A stretch of DNA of 64,000 bases from Epiperipatus broadwayi. Taxonomy: Eukaryota > Onychophora > Udeonychophora > Euonychophora > Peripatidae. The stretch covers positions 420,001 to 484,000 of the forward strand of contig JAQFVV010006222.1 of the NCBI GenBank assembly GCA_028023455.1, read 5' to 3'. Shown one piece after another: positions 24,060-34,599 of this stretch (position 1 is the first letter of the stretch; the number at the start of each line of letters is the position of its first letter). The notes beneath the pieces were generated by a model that was not told the DNA's origin, did no database searches, and saw only the letters and a list, made by a program, of their open reading frames with translations. The position numbers were made by a program, and so were the translations under genes.

Positions 24060-25210
24060 ATCCATTTTTTTTCTTTTTCAAAATTAATAATCATAATCAT
24101 ATTATATATGTGTATAACCTTTTGCCAGTCAAATAATCAATGAGGACTTCTAGTAATGCTTCAGATCATTAAGAAACAAAAATGAAAAAAAAAAAATCCA
24201 TTATTTTTATTTTTTTTTAAAAAAAGAGCAATACAAAAGATGTTAGTATCCATTTATTGATTATAATAAAGCGTATTATTAAATATTTATATGTGTGAGT
24301 CTATATTGTAATTGAATGAAAAGCATCTAGATTAGAAAAAAGAAAATAATCTAGTATCTATCGCTCCAAATAGCAGCCATTTGTACTGAATAAAAATATC
24401 TAAATCATTTATAACTAAAAATGTAAAGAATCTATATAATGCCATGCCTGTAATGGAATATGAAATCAATCTAAACAAAATCAATTTCTTACTACTCCTC
24501 ATTGGGTCAGTCATTCACAATGGATCAATAGTTTTAAATCCACTGCCAATAACCAAGTAAGCAATTTTATACCCCAATAGAACAAACCACTCTGTGACTA
24601 ACCAATTTACTATTTATTTATTGCTTTCTCGTATATATGTCTGTATATCTGGGCACCACTAGGCTATCAAAACCTAAATGAAGTTACATTAGATACCTAC
24701 TTGTACTCTACTGGGTTTGAACCTCAATTGGTACATTATTTATAAGGGTGTAGGATTTGCATTTTATAACCATATCATGTGCACTTAAATTAAGGGGAAA
24801 ACATCCATATTATTCTCTAGTTGTGCAAATAAATTCTCAGACAAATTATCATATAAGAGTTTAGCATCATAAATTCATATTTAATATTATCATAAGTTGT
24901 TACTAGCTCACATTTAATACTGTAGATTATCAGATGCTTCGATGGTAGTCATATCTTTTATGATGGCTCACAAATAATAAACAAACAGTGAAAACTATTA
25001 TATATATATATATGGTCATTAAACACATTTATTTAGACTATTGATTAATAAGATGATAGTGATGATAATGATAATGATTATAATGCTTCCAGTCACAGCT
25101 TTAGAACTAACTCACAACACAAATATTATCTTTTATTAATGTATAACTATTTATAAAATATTGTTATATTTCAACTATGTTTATATGATTGACATCAATC
25201 AGTGATGATG
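24060..25210. other. No recognisable gene; one short (TA)n tract
   Basis: The interval holds AT-rich spacer and a short (TA)n run near 25000. GGGTTTGAACCTC at 24714 resembles a B box but has no matching A box in the right orientation. Confidence 0.55.
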
Positions 25211-25218
25211 ATGATTAA

Positions 25219-26713
25219 CCTTTTAACCGCTAATTATATTATTGGTTGTGTCAGCTAAAAATCAAAGCTTTTAATTGGCCAGCTCACAAACTGAAGACAA
25301 GTCAATTGTCAAAATATTTTCACCTTTAATATCATATTGACTTTATATTCGTTTATAAAAAGTATATTAACCAAAAGACTGTTTTTTACGAGGCTCCTTG
25401 TAGACATCTGACGTCACTCTAACTCAGCCGATTCTTATGCTAAAAAATTCGTTCGATAGGTTTTGAAGAGGTTTTTAAAAGTTCTGTAAGATGGTGCCCT
25501 CTTCCGACTTATTTTACAAGTAAAAAATAAAAAAAAACGCATTTAAATCTAAACAAAGAAAGAACATTATTTGTGATTGGTTCTTAGCAAGCTCTCAGCC
25601 GAAAAAGACATTCTGATTGGCTGGAAAGAACAAAGAAACGCCTGATCAAAGAAAATAAAGAAAAACACTGAGATTTTCATTTCGAATATGATTTTAAAGT
25701 ATTATAAAAGTATATTTTGAGAAATTAAAATTATTTTCAGAGAGAATACTAAAAAAACAAAATTATTTTTGAAAAATATCGAAGATTTTTGTAAAAATAT
25801 TGAAGAATTAGTAAAAAAAAATATTTACTTTTCTATAACGTAAAAGTCGACCTTTTTGTTTATATTATAGCTTTTATGTTGCCGAAATTGAATATTTTAG
25901 AATAAATAAATAGCAATTTATTTTTGAAAGAACTTTCGTTCTCTTCATAACCTGAAAAATTAATAATATACTTTTTATAAACGTATCTGAGTTGAATTTA
26001 ATATTATAGGTGAATATGTTTTAACAATAGGCTTTGTCTTCAGTTTGTGAGTTGGCCAATTAAAAGATTTGATTTTTACCTCATACAACCAATAATATAA
26101 TTAGCGGTTAAAAGGTTAATACATTGTCAGGTTATAAAAGTGAACGAAAATTCTTTCAAAAATAAATTGCTATTTATTTATTATAAAATATTCAATTTCG
26201 GCAACATAAAAGCCATCATATAAACAAAGAGTTCGTGACATAAATGTCTTTTACGTTATAGAAAAGTAAATATTTCTTTTTGCTAAATCTTAAATATTTT
26301 TACTAAAATCTTCAATATTTTTCGAGAATAATTTTGTTTTTTTAGTATACTCTCTGAAAATGATTTGTAATTACTCAATATATACTTTTAAATCATATTC
26401 GAAATGAAAACCTCAGCATTTTTCTTTATTTTCTTTGATCAGGCGGTTTCTTTGTTCTTTCCAGCCAATCAGAATGTCTTTGTCGGCTGAGAGCTGACTG
26501 AGAGCCAATCACCGACAAGGTTCTTTCTTTGTTTAGTTTTAAATGCGGTTTTTTTGATTTTTTACTTGTAAAATAATTCGGAAGAGGGCACCATCTTACA
26601 GAACTTTTAAAAACCTAATCAATAACTGTCAAATGAATATGCTAGCATTAAAAATAACAGAATTACAGTGACGTCAACTGTTGATGAGAGACCTCGTAAG
26701 AGGCAGGAAAAGG
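25219..26713 (-). mobile_element. Outer copy of a ~745-bp element, split by an inner copy
   Basis: 25219-25370 and 26116-26713 together match the complement of the element at 39281-40024: 152 plus 598 bases against 744. The left end reads CCTTTTAACCGC and the right end GGCAGGAAAAGG, giving imperfect terminal inverted repeats. The tetranucleotide TTAA lies at both borders (25215-25218; 26715-26718). No open reading frame of note is present, so it is non-autonomous. Features shared with the other copies include the TTCTGATTGGCTGGAAAGAA block and the block around ACTTTTAAAAACCT. The superfamily is uncertain: TTAA borders fit piggyBac or Kolobok types. Confidence 0.85.
25371..26115 (+). mobile_element. 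Inner copy of the ~745-bp element, inserted into the outer copy
   Basis: It is a full-length match, in plus orientation, to 39281-40024, with a diverged first 20 bases (CCAAAAGACTG in place of CCTTTTCCCGC) and an intact right end GCGGTTAAAAGG. It interrupts the opposite-orientation copy between AGTATATTAA and TTAATACATT, so TTAA is shared at the two junctions. The outer copy is continuous once this block is removed, which proves the order of insertion. Confidence 0.88.
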
Positions 26714-26812
26714 GTTAAACCAACTAACAAGACAATGATTAGCTCTAATAAATATATAAACTTCTTTTAATAAAAACAAATTAAAATTTATTATTGGTCA
26801 ATCATCAATAAT

Positions 26813-26921
26813 GTCTAGCATTATTAGCCGAGATGTATCGCAGTCGCCATGCAAGCAAGTAGTTGGTTGCAGACGGTTGTGGGTTCATGTCCCAGCCGAT
26901 GCTATGACACATGGAAAAAAA
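26813..26921 (+). repeat. tRNA-derived SINE, young copy with 12-bp target duplication
   Basis: A perfect direct repeat ATCATCAATAAT lies at 26801-26812 and 26922-26933. Inside are the A box TAGCCGAGATG, the shared body CAAGCAAGTAGTTGGTTGCA, the B box GGGTTCATGTCCC, then GATGCTATGACACATGG and an A tail of about 8. It belongs to the same subfamily as the copies at 9.4 and 34.5 kb. Confidence 0.93.
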
Positions 26922-27519
26922 ATCATCAATAATACAAATAAAAAATTTACATAATTAATAATAAATTAGTTACAATTAATTGATAATAATAGTAATAATA
27001 ACCAAAGGTCTTCCGCCTTCCCCTTAATGAAACTTAAACTCATCCATTAATATTATGTAGCATGATATGTGTATATTCATATCCCTAGTGGGTGAATATA
27101 AATCCTATATCATAAAAACATTTTAATTTAAAATACACATCCAATACACACACATACTCACATAATGCATATAACATACATTTTATATATATAATCCTAG
27201 AAAATAATAAACGAGAAATAAGTAGACAAATGTTAGTTGAATTATAAAGATAAGAATATCTAAAGAAATTGGTTTCAAAGTATTTATCTCAATTTCCATT
27301 AATCTAGGTTATTAACTACCTTCAAAATTTATCTCAAATGATGCTAAATTTCTACCTTTATCGATTTGTACATTTATACTCAACATGTATTCAGGTAGGC
27401 ATATTTATATTCCTAGGTGTATGTGTATATGTTACCTCCCATTAGTAAATCTTGTGTTTGACCCTTATATATGCCAAAAATAATACATTTCTTATGATAC
27501 CTGAATTAATACATAATAA

Positions 27520-27945
27520 AAAAATAATAATCAGAAAATAATAAATTCTTACAATAGCTATATAAATATCAATTTTTTTAAAACCATAAAAAGCCTTTTT
27601 CGGCACCTGATTTGGTGCTCTTTTCAAATGTTAATAATCTATGACAATAATGAATTATTACAGACATACACCCATCTAGTATTCAATAATGAAATTAAAA
27701 CAACCAACACAAATATAAATCATTAAAATAAATCAAAACCTATATATAAATCCAGTAATTACAAAATAATTGACTATATCATAACAATAGAATAAATAAA
27801 TAAATTACATTTTTTTTAATAATTATATATATGTCAATTTATATAATTTTCCATTCATTTTTAATTAACCAATTATTAACCAAATTTATAGAAGTGTTGT
27901 AAATATTCACACAATTATTTTAATTATTTTTAATATAATATGTTT
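27520..27945 (-). mobile_element. Penelope-like element 3' end, inverted arm
   Basis: Its complement matches 28151-29055 once the 480-base insertion and duplication there is removed. Shared anchors are AAACATATTATATTAAAAAT near the inner end and AAAGCCTTTTTCGGCACCTG (27591) against CAGGTGCTGAAAAAGGCTTT (28965) near the outer end. It contains the last codons and 3' untranslated region of a PLE read on the minus strand. With the plus-strand copy it forms a head-to-head pair around the loop 27946-28150. Confidence 0.8.
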
Positions 27946-27974
27946 CATATAAAATTACATGCGAAATTGTAAAA

Positions 27975-28227
27975 TGGTTTACTTTGGGTATACTGGCAAA
28001 CAATTAGAGAACATACTAATGCAATTAATAGAAAAGATGATAAATCTGCATTGTATATTCACTATTTAAAATATGGGCATAGAATAGATGCTACAAAAAG
28101 TATCAAATGTTTAAATTTCATCAAAGATCCAAAAACAAGACAAATATACAAAACATATTATATTAAAAATAATTTAAATAATTGTATGAATATTTACTCA
28201 ACTTCTATAAATTTCGTTAATAATTGA
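27975..28227 (+). pseudogene. GIY-YIG endonuclease domain of a Penelope-like element, C-terminal
   Basis: Translation gives YFGYTGKQL at 27980-28006, a frame change, then REHTNAINRKDDKSALYIHY followed by LKYGHRIDATKSIKCLNF, ending FVNN before TGA at 28225-28227. This matches the GIY-YIG layout used by PLE endonucleases: Y-G-TG-(R/K)-L, R-REH, SAL--H and GH-ID. The catalytic arginine region is shifted by one base, so the protein is broken. No reverse transcriptase sits upstream, because the unit is 5'-truncated at the inverted arm. The downstream 3' region is 28228-29055. Confidence 0.82.
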
Positions 28228-29055
28228 TTAATTAAAAATGAATGGAAAATTATATAAATTGACATATATATATAATTGTAAAAAAAATGCATGTAATTTA
28301 TTTATTTATTATATTGTTATAATATAGTCAATTATTTTGTAATTACTGAATTTATATGTAGGATTTGATTTATTTTAATGATTTATATTTGTATTGATTG
28401 TTTTAATTTCATTATTGAACACTAGACAATTTTATGTCTGTAATAGTTCATTAACATAATAGATTTAAGCTAATAAACATCACATGACCACCACTTCTTA
28501 TGCTTGGGTATAACTGTTGTTAAAACAGGCAAAACTCATTATACATATTGCCACACACAGCAAGCTAGAGTAATCAATGTATGCCAGAAGGCTTGTGCAT
28601 AAAATCCCCATCTAATGCCTACTCATCCAATATCCCCAGACTAGCTTCTGGCTTGTGGCCTTCATCACTGAGAAGTCTCACTGACAAAGGCCACAAGCCA
28701 GAAACTAGTCTGGGGATATTGGATGAGTAGGCACTAGATGAGGATTTTATGCACAAACCTTCTGGCATCCATTGATTACTCCTCACTGGTGAAGACCACA
28801 AGCCAGAAATTAGTCTGAGGATATTGGATGAGTAGGCACTAGATGGGGATTTTATGCACAAGCCTTCTGGCATCCATTGATTACTCTAGCTTGCTGTGTG
28901 TGGCAATATGTATAATGAGTTTTGCCTGTTTTAACATAATAGATTATTAACATTTGAACCAAATCAGGTGCTGAAAAAGGCTTTTTATGTATATAAAATA
29001 AATTTATATTTATATAGCTGTTGAAAGAATTTATTATTTTCTGATTATTATTTTA
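28151..29055 (+). mobile_element. Penelope-like element 3' end, right arm (interrupted)
   Basis: This arm contains the last 25 codons of the GIY-YIG ORF and the 3' untranslated region. It pairs with 27520-27945 as an inverted repeat. It is interrupted by the palindromic insertion at 28466-28930. Removing that block and one target duplication restores collinearity with the left arm, including the ATAGATTATTAACATTTGAA segment. Confidence 0.8.
28466..28930. mobile_element. Palindromic 465-bp insertion with 15-bp target duplication
   Basis: TTAACATAATAGATT occurs directly repeated at 28451-28465 and 28931-28945, and the left arm of the surrounding PLE pair shows the empty site. The insert has a 53-base non-palindromic leader (28466-28518), a left arm (28519-28660), a loop of about 28 bases and a right arm (28689-28935) whose end overlaps the duplication. 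The right arm holds a tandem duplication of about 92 bases with period 105 (28691-28782; 28796-28886), so it is longer than the left arm. Arm anchors include GTTAAAACAGGC/GCCTGTTTTAAC and GGGGATATTGGATGAGTAGG. No coding capacity. The long target duplication suggests LINE-type insertion and not ordinary cut-and-paste. Confidence 0.88.
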
Positions 29056-29489
29056 TTGAAGAACAGCATAAAGATATTTATTCTTTTCTAATTTGATGAT
29101 AATAAAAAAAAAAAAAAAACATTTTGTTAAAAAAAAAAATACACACATAAATGGTTACATGTAAGGGTAATCAAACAATACACATTATATTAATAAAGTC
29201 AATATTTATAATCATTAAAAAAAACTTTTCTAATAATTGATTCATTATTTCAATATTTAGAAAGAGAAAGAAATTATTTATTTAAAGAATGTTAATAGTC
29301 ATAGAAAAAACAAAATTAAAATTGATATTACCAAGCTCTTCTTTTATTTTTAATGTAGAGACAATTTCAATGAGTCCAATGAATTTCATTTTAAAGTCAG
29401 CTTGTCTAAGGTTAAGAATTTGAACTCAGCCACATACCAATGTTCAACACATGTAGATTTATCAATTGCAGCAGTTTACTGGAAAAGTT

Positions 29490-29850
29490 CTATTTTCAGC
29501 TTGGGCATGCAATTCTTCTGCTTTACTGCAATGACGATGATGCTGTGAAATAAATTGTGTTTCTTTAGGGACCATTCTGCCCTGGGTATAGACAAATGGA
29601 TATTTCTGCTTTTAATATAACTTTCAATATTTTTTACTTTGTGCTTTTATTTGAATTCAGCAACAGCATATGTGAAACAATAACAGGATTCAGTCTTCTT
29701 TGGACTTTGGAAATCAGCCATAGAATGATTTTTAACACTTTTCAGATTTAACTCTTCTGGATGTGCATAATTCTTTGGATCGGCCAATGGGACTATCAAC
29801 AAAATATCTTTTTACTCCTCCATGGCTATAGAAACATTCAACTATAAAAA
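29490..29850 (-). pseudogene. Unrecognised coding-like remnant
   Basis: A minus-strand frame from about 29805 reads VPLADPKNYAHPEELNLKSV, then NHSMADFQSPKKTESCYCFT, a single stop, then KHKVKNIESYIKSRNIHLSI and IIVIAVKQKNCMPKLKIELF. Composition and low stop density suggest descent from coding DNA. I do not recognise the family and see no catalytic motif. The remaining 500 bases around it hold nothing else. Confidence 0.3.
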
Positions 29851-30919
29851 TAATAATGCATGGCTTCTAAGAAGGTAATAAGACTTATTCTGCTCTGCTG
29901 TTTTAATTTTCAGATTATATATGTGTGCTGGTCTTTTGATGACATTACACACATGTTGTTACTGAAAACACCCTGTTATCCATAAATTATACTTTATCAG
30001 TGCAGCTGTGGCCCAAACAAACTAGTGTCTATTTATTCCCACAAATTTCACACACTGAGGTTAAGTTAAAATTGACCTTCTCTCAACCTGGACATTCCTT
30101 TCTCAATTCTTTCAAATAAAATAAGAAAAATTGAACTTAAATACTATGTAAAAAAAATAACTTTTTACACAGAAAATGCAAATTATTTAAAAAAAAATTC
30201 TCTTTTTAATATATTTGTATATGTTAAAATTTTTAATGTTTGTACATACACATATCTCTACTTATATCTGTAAAAACTTTCCTATCAAAATAATCCAAAT
30301 GATTTGAAAGTTATAAATTATTAATATCATTAGTATTAAAGTTATGGAATAAATTAGTAATAACAAAGTATTAAAATACTCTTAACAAAAAAAAAACATT
30401 ATAATTCATTAGGTAAAATATACATCAAATATAGAAAATTAATAAGTAGACTTATAAAAATGATACTGCATGAAATTTATGTCTACAGACAATTATTTAT
30501 ATATGCTTAATATTTTTAATTCTTAAATATAACTATCAAACTATTCAATGATATAGATATTGTCCTCTGTTACTGATAAAAATCAGTTGAGCAGAGAAAA
30601 AATATTTCTCCTCTTATGCATCTAAGGACCAATCATTAAACCTGAGACTTATAATATAACCACAGTGTTTCAAGAAACAAACACATTATTTGTCCATTTA
30701 ACACCAATTATTTTTTTCCTATTTTATGCATCATGATAATACAATAAGTCACAAGGCTAAATTAGAATGTGTACAATATATATCAATTTATGTACTTGGG
30801 TGTGACTATATATAGATGTGCATGAGTTCAAAATAATTGAAAAGTTATACTTTTTTTTAGATTTTTTTTTTAGTTACTTCTTCAAAAATATTCTTTATTA
30901 ATTTTTTGAACTACTGATA

Positions 30920-31343
30920 AATAATATATATAATTTTTTTTTTTGAAAAAAAAAATGCTTTTATGTAAATAGCCAACTAAAAAATAAAAAAATAAGAAAG
31001 TAACCCACTTCTCGATTATTTTGTCATTCTGGGAAAATATCAGAAATTTTAAGAATCTAGACTTGTTATAAAAAAATTGGAAATTGCAGGAATACTATCA
31101 TTTTATAAAATCATTTGAGGCCTTTTTGATTTTTATAATTTATTTGAGCCTCAAATGCTTTTATGAAATGACAATATTGCTCCAAATTCCAATTGTTTTA
31201 TAACAAGTCTAGATTCGTAAATCTCTGATATTTTCCAAGAATGGCAAATTAACTAAGAAATGAATTACAATTTATTTTTTTTTACTTTTTAGTTGGCTGT
31301 TTACATAAAAGCATTATTTTAAAAAAAAATAATTACATATTAT
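30920..31343. mobile_element. ~420-bp hairpin MITE
   Basis: Left arm 30920-31122 and right arm 31145-31343 are reverse complements, with a loop of about 22 bases. Anchors are AATGCTTTTATGTAAATAGC against GCTGTTTACATAAAAGCATT and TCTAGACTTGTTATA against TATAACAAGTCTAGA. The inner end is CATTTGAGGC/GCCTCAAATG. Ends are AT-rich and no clear target duplication can be told from the background. Confidence 0.85.
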
Positions 31344-31490
31344 TTTTTTAAAAATGGTTAAAACTACAATAAATCTGACAAAAATTATAACTTAATAATA
31401 AGAAGTTAAAAAAAAAAAAATACACTCCCAACAAAGTCTAAATTTAAATATCACATGATCAACTACTATATAAACATATTTATGTATTGC

Positions 31491-31676
31491 TTTTTAATTA
31501 ATTTTATTAATTGAATATGAGTTAAATCAATATTAACAATATTTTATTCTACAAATGTAATATTTCCATCAGATATATATATATATTTATTTATTTTAAT
31601 TAATTTAATTAATTAAGTATGAGTTAAATTAATATTATATATATAAAACTTTATTCCACAAATGTAATATTTCCAT
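31491..31676 (+). repeat. Two-copy tandem duplication, period about 107
   Basis: Both units contain TATGAGTTAAAT and end ACAAATGTAATATTTCCAT (31551-31569 and 31658-31676). They are separated by a short (TA)n tract near 31573-31586 that may have promoted the duplication. Confidence 0.85.
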
Positions 31677-31699
31677 TGTCTCAGTTTCCAGGGAGTTTT

Positions 31700-33150
31700 C
31701 TTGGGAAAGGCAAAAAATAAGCTTGAGTTCTAAAAGGGAATAGATATTTTTCATTGTTAATTAAAAAATGTGAACATATTGACAAAAAACATAGATGAAA
31801 TATGGACATACCAACAGAAACACAGGCAGAACAAGTTAATATAAAAGCCTTTAAAATGAAAACTAATGAGACTATAGATCATTATGCAAGCTGATTGGTC
31901 ATAGACTCTTAAATACATTTACATATCTTATTTTGAGGCTATATTTTTAAAAACACTATCTCACTTTACTAATTTTATTTTATGATGACCAATACTAAAA
32001 ACATCACCATAACACATATGCATTATATACATATATACACCTTTTCTTTATTCCTGAACTTATTTTATTTCCAAAAAACTATATTAATTTTCATTGACTC
32101 TGTGCAGCTTAACACAGTAATGGAATGGCCAATTCTAAGTTGGAAATTCTGCAATTAATTCTCAATGGGCATAAAAGAAAAAAAAAATCAATAAAAGTGT
32201 CCAAATGTAACTGTAGAATGTCCATTCCACTTCTAGAATACTTATTAGGAAGACACAATGGCAGCATAGAAGAAAGAAATAATTCTGATGTACATGGTTT
32301 TTATTATTTGACAGAGTTTTTAAATTTGTAAAAGAAATTGCTAAAAATATCTAGTAACCAAAATACAGTACTTTTTCCAGATCAGTGTATATTTTTTCAA
32401 AACTTAGCATGAATATTAAACTTCATAGATGACAATGAATCATATACTTTTCAATAATTATATATAATATGTAATTAGAAAATTAAATTAAAAAACAAGG
32501 TTGATATGACCTATAAATAAATAAGCCAAATTGTAATGAGCTGACGACCTATTTTTTCTAAGACCAATTCTTTGACTTAATTTATAATCAATGCTATTAT
32601 TAATCTAAGTAAAATTATTAAAGTGTATAAAAAAAAAATTGTCTAAAAGTTTTAAATTTTGAATTAAAACTATTTATTTTCTGATAGATTCAGAATTTCT
32701 GAGTTGTTCTTAAATATTTTTACAAATAGTTGAACACGGGTACAAACTGTTCAAAATCTGATATTATTTATTACTCGTACATTTAAAGACGAGATAATTC
32801 GTAATGTCTACTAACATTTTAGAAAATAAATAAAAAAATATTATGGTTAATCATAAAAGACGATCACTGTTTTGATTTATTATATTAAAAACTACTGTTT
32901 AAAAATTAATATTACTGATAAGTTGCACACAAATATATATATCCACAAAATTATATATAATAAAATTAATGATTATTTAAACTTTGCACAGTATTTGGAT
33001 ATTTAAAAAAAAAAAAAAAAGGGGGGGGGGTTATAAGAGAAGATTAAAACCTGTTGTTGCGCTTGACTTATGACGACTTGCAGTAGCATAGACAAGAAGT
33101 TGCATTGTGAACTAACAAAATAATATTTAAAAAATTAAAATTTATTTTTT
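31700..33150. other. AT-rich stretch with an A16-G10 homopolymer junction
   Basis: No gene is recognisable. At 33005-33030 a run of 16 A is followed directly by 10 G, an unusual tract for this AT-rich window. A plus-strand open stretch at 32125-32331 has no motif and no supporting context. Confidence 0.55.
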
Positions 33151-33167
33151 CATTGATTTATTTTCTT

Positions 33168-33263
33168 CTTTTTTTTCCATGTGTCAAAGCATTGGCTGGG
33201 TAGCGAACCCGGGAAACTATTTGTAAAGCAGCTATGCTAATCACTTGACAACCAACGCTTGAC
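33168..33263 (-). repeat. tRNA-derived SINE, second subfamily, with 11-bp target duplication
   Basis: TTTATTTTCTT flanks the element at 33157-33167 and 33264-33274. On the minus strand it reads AAGCGTTGGTTGTCAAGTG, GATTAGCATAGCTGC, the B box CGGGTTCGCTACCC, CAATGCTTTGACACATGG and an A-rich tail. The body between A and B boxes differs from the 9.4-kb subfamily and agrees with the 7.2- and 36.9-kb copies. Confidence 0.85.
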
Positions 33264-33274
33264 TTTATTTTCTT

Positions 33275-34457
33275 TTTTAAAAAATATAACAGAAACTGCA
33301 AATGAGAAGTTTATGGATAAAAGGGAAGTATTGCACATCTTTTGAAATTTGGAATTCTAAACATCAAGTTTAATAATACATATTTTATTATACTTTCAGT
33401 TAAATCCCTATAGAGATAATCCAGTAGATTGTAAAAAAAATTCTGAAAAATAATTGTAATATTTCAGTCGGACATATTTAATTCATTATCCTCCTGAAAT
33501 TTGACATCATTAATGATTATTTACCATATAAAACTTTTTTATTATGGACAAAATTATAAATTAAACAAAAACACACCCTCATTTATATATATATAGATTG
33601 AAAATTCTCGAAATATTATATGTATGTGGACAAGAATGGATTCCCAAACATGCCTACACTTAATCCATAATAAATATTAATAATACCTAATTAAGTTTGA
33701 CTCAAATTGACATTTCCAAGGAAGAGCTGCGTATACGTCACAACAATGTTCTTTCAAAAAAGTATTAATGATTATTAATCATTTGGTTCAAACTTATTAC
33801 ACTTATTTTAAAGTCAAATAATGGAAAAAAATCTATTTATGGTTATAGATATTGAAATTTCTAATTGAAAATTTTAATGGTATAAGTGTGAAGTATATAG
33901 TCCACTTTCTACTTAAAATTTAAACATTAATAATAAAATGATGCTTAATATGGCATCATTCTCACACATGTTTCAAGTGTTATAGTTAAATTTCATTGAT
34001 TTATTCTCTTTAAAACATATTGTAGTTGATACACTTTGTATTAAATGTAACTAATCTCAATGTAATTACTGATGTTACCATATATGAAGAACTAAATTAA
34101 TATTAAAGCAATATGAAATCTATATTCTATAATTTATTCTGTGCATTGGCTTATAATGAATAAATTACTAATCACCACAACAAAGAATAAAATTAAAAAA
34201 TAAATGACTGAACATTGCTTAATTAATTAATTGTTAATTAATATTTTAAATATATGTTAGCGTATATTTTGATTCATCCATTTATACCTTTGCTTGCTAT
34301 TGAAATTATCATTATACTAATATATGTTTGTTATTGTGCCAGGCAATGATTGGAAGGCAGTAGTTATTACAAGATATTTCAGAAACCCTCTAAAGAAAAA
34401 TAAAAAAGCATATATTGATACATATAATTTTATTGTATTTATTGGATTTTGTGAGGT
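33275..34457. other. No recognisable features
   Basis: AT-rich spacer with no repeated or coding-like segment noticed. Confidence 0.6.
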
Positions 34458-34472
34458 AAAGATAAATAAGAA

Positions 34473-34581
34473 AGTCAAGCGTTGCTAGCTGAGAGGTCAT
34501 CACAGCTGCCTTGCAAGCAAATAGTTGGTTGCAGACGGTTGTGGGTTTGCGTCCTGGCCGATGCTATGACATATGAAAAAA
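34473..34581 (+). repeat. tRNA-derived SINE, young copy with 15-bp target duplication
   Basis: A perfect direct repeat AAAGATAAATAAGAA occurs at 34458-34472 and 34582-34596. Inside: CAAGCGTTGCTAGCTGAGAGG (A box region TAGCTGAGAGG), CAAGCAAATAGTTGGTTGCA, the B box GGGTTTGCGTCCTGG, GATGCTATGACATATG and an A tail. Same subfamily as the copies at 9.4 and 26.8 kb. Confidence 0.93.
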
Positions 34582-34599
34582 AAAGATAAATAAGAAGAC

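Noticed and set aside
24580-24760. B-box-like GGGTTTGAACCTC with an A-box-like string nearby
   Set aside because: The two boxes are in incompatible orientation and order for one tRNA-like unit.
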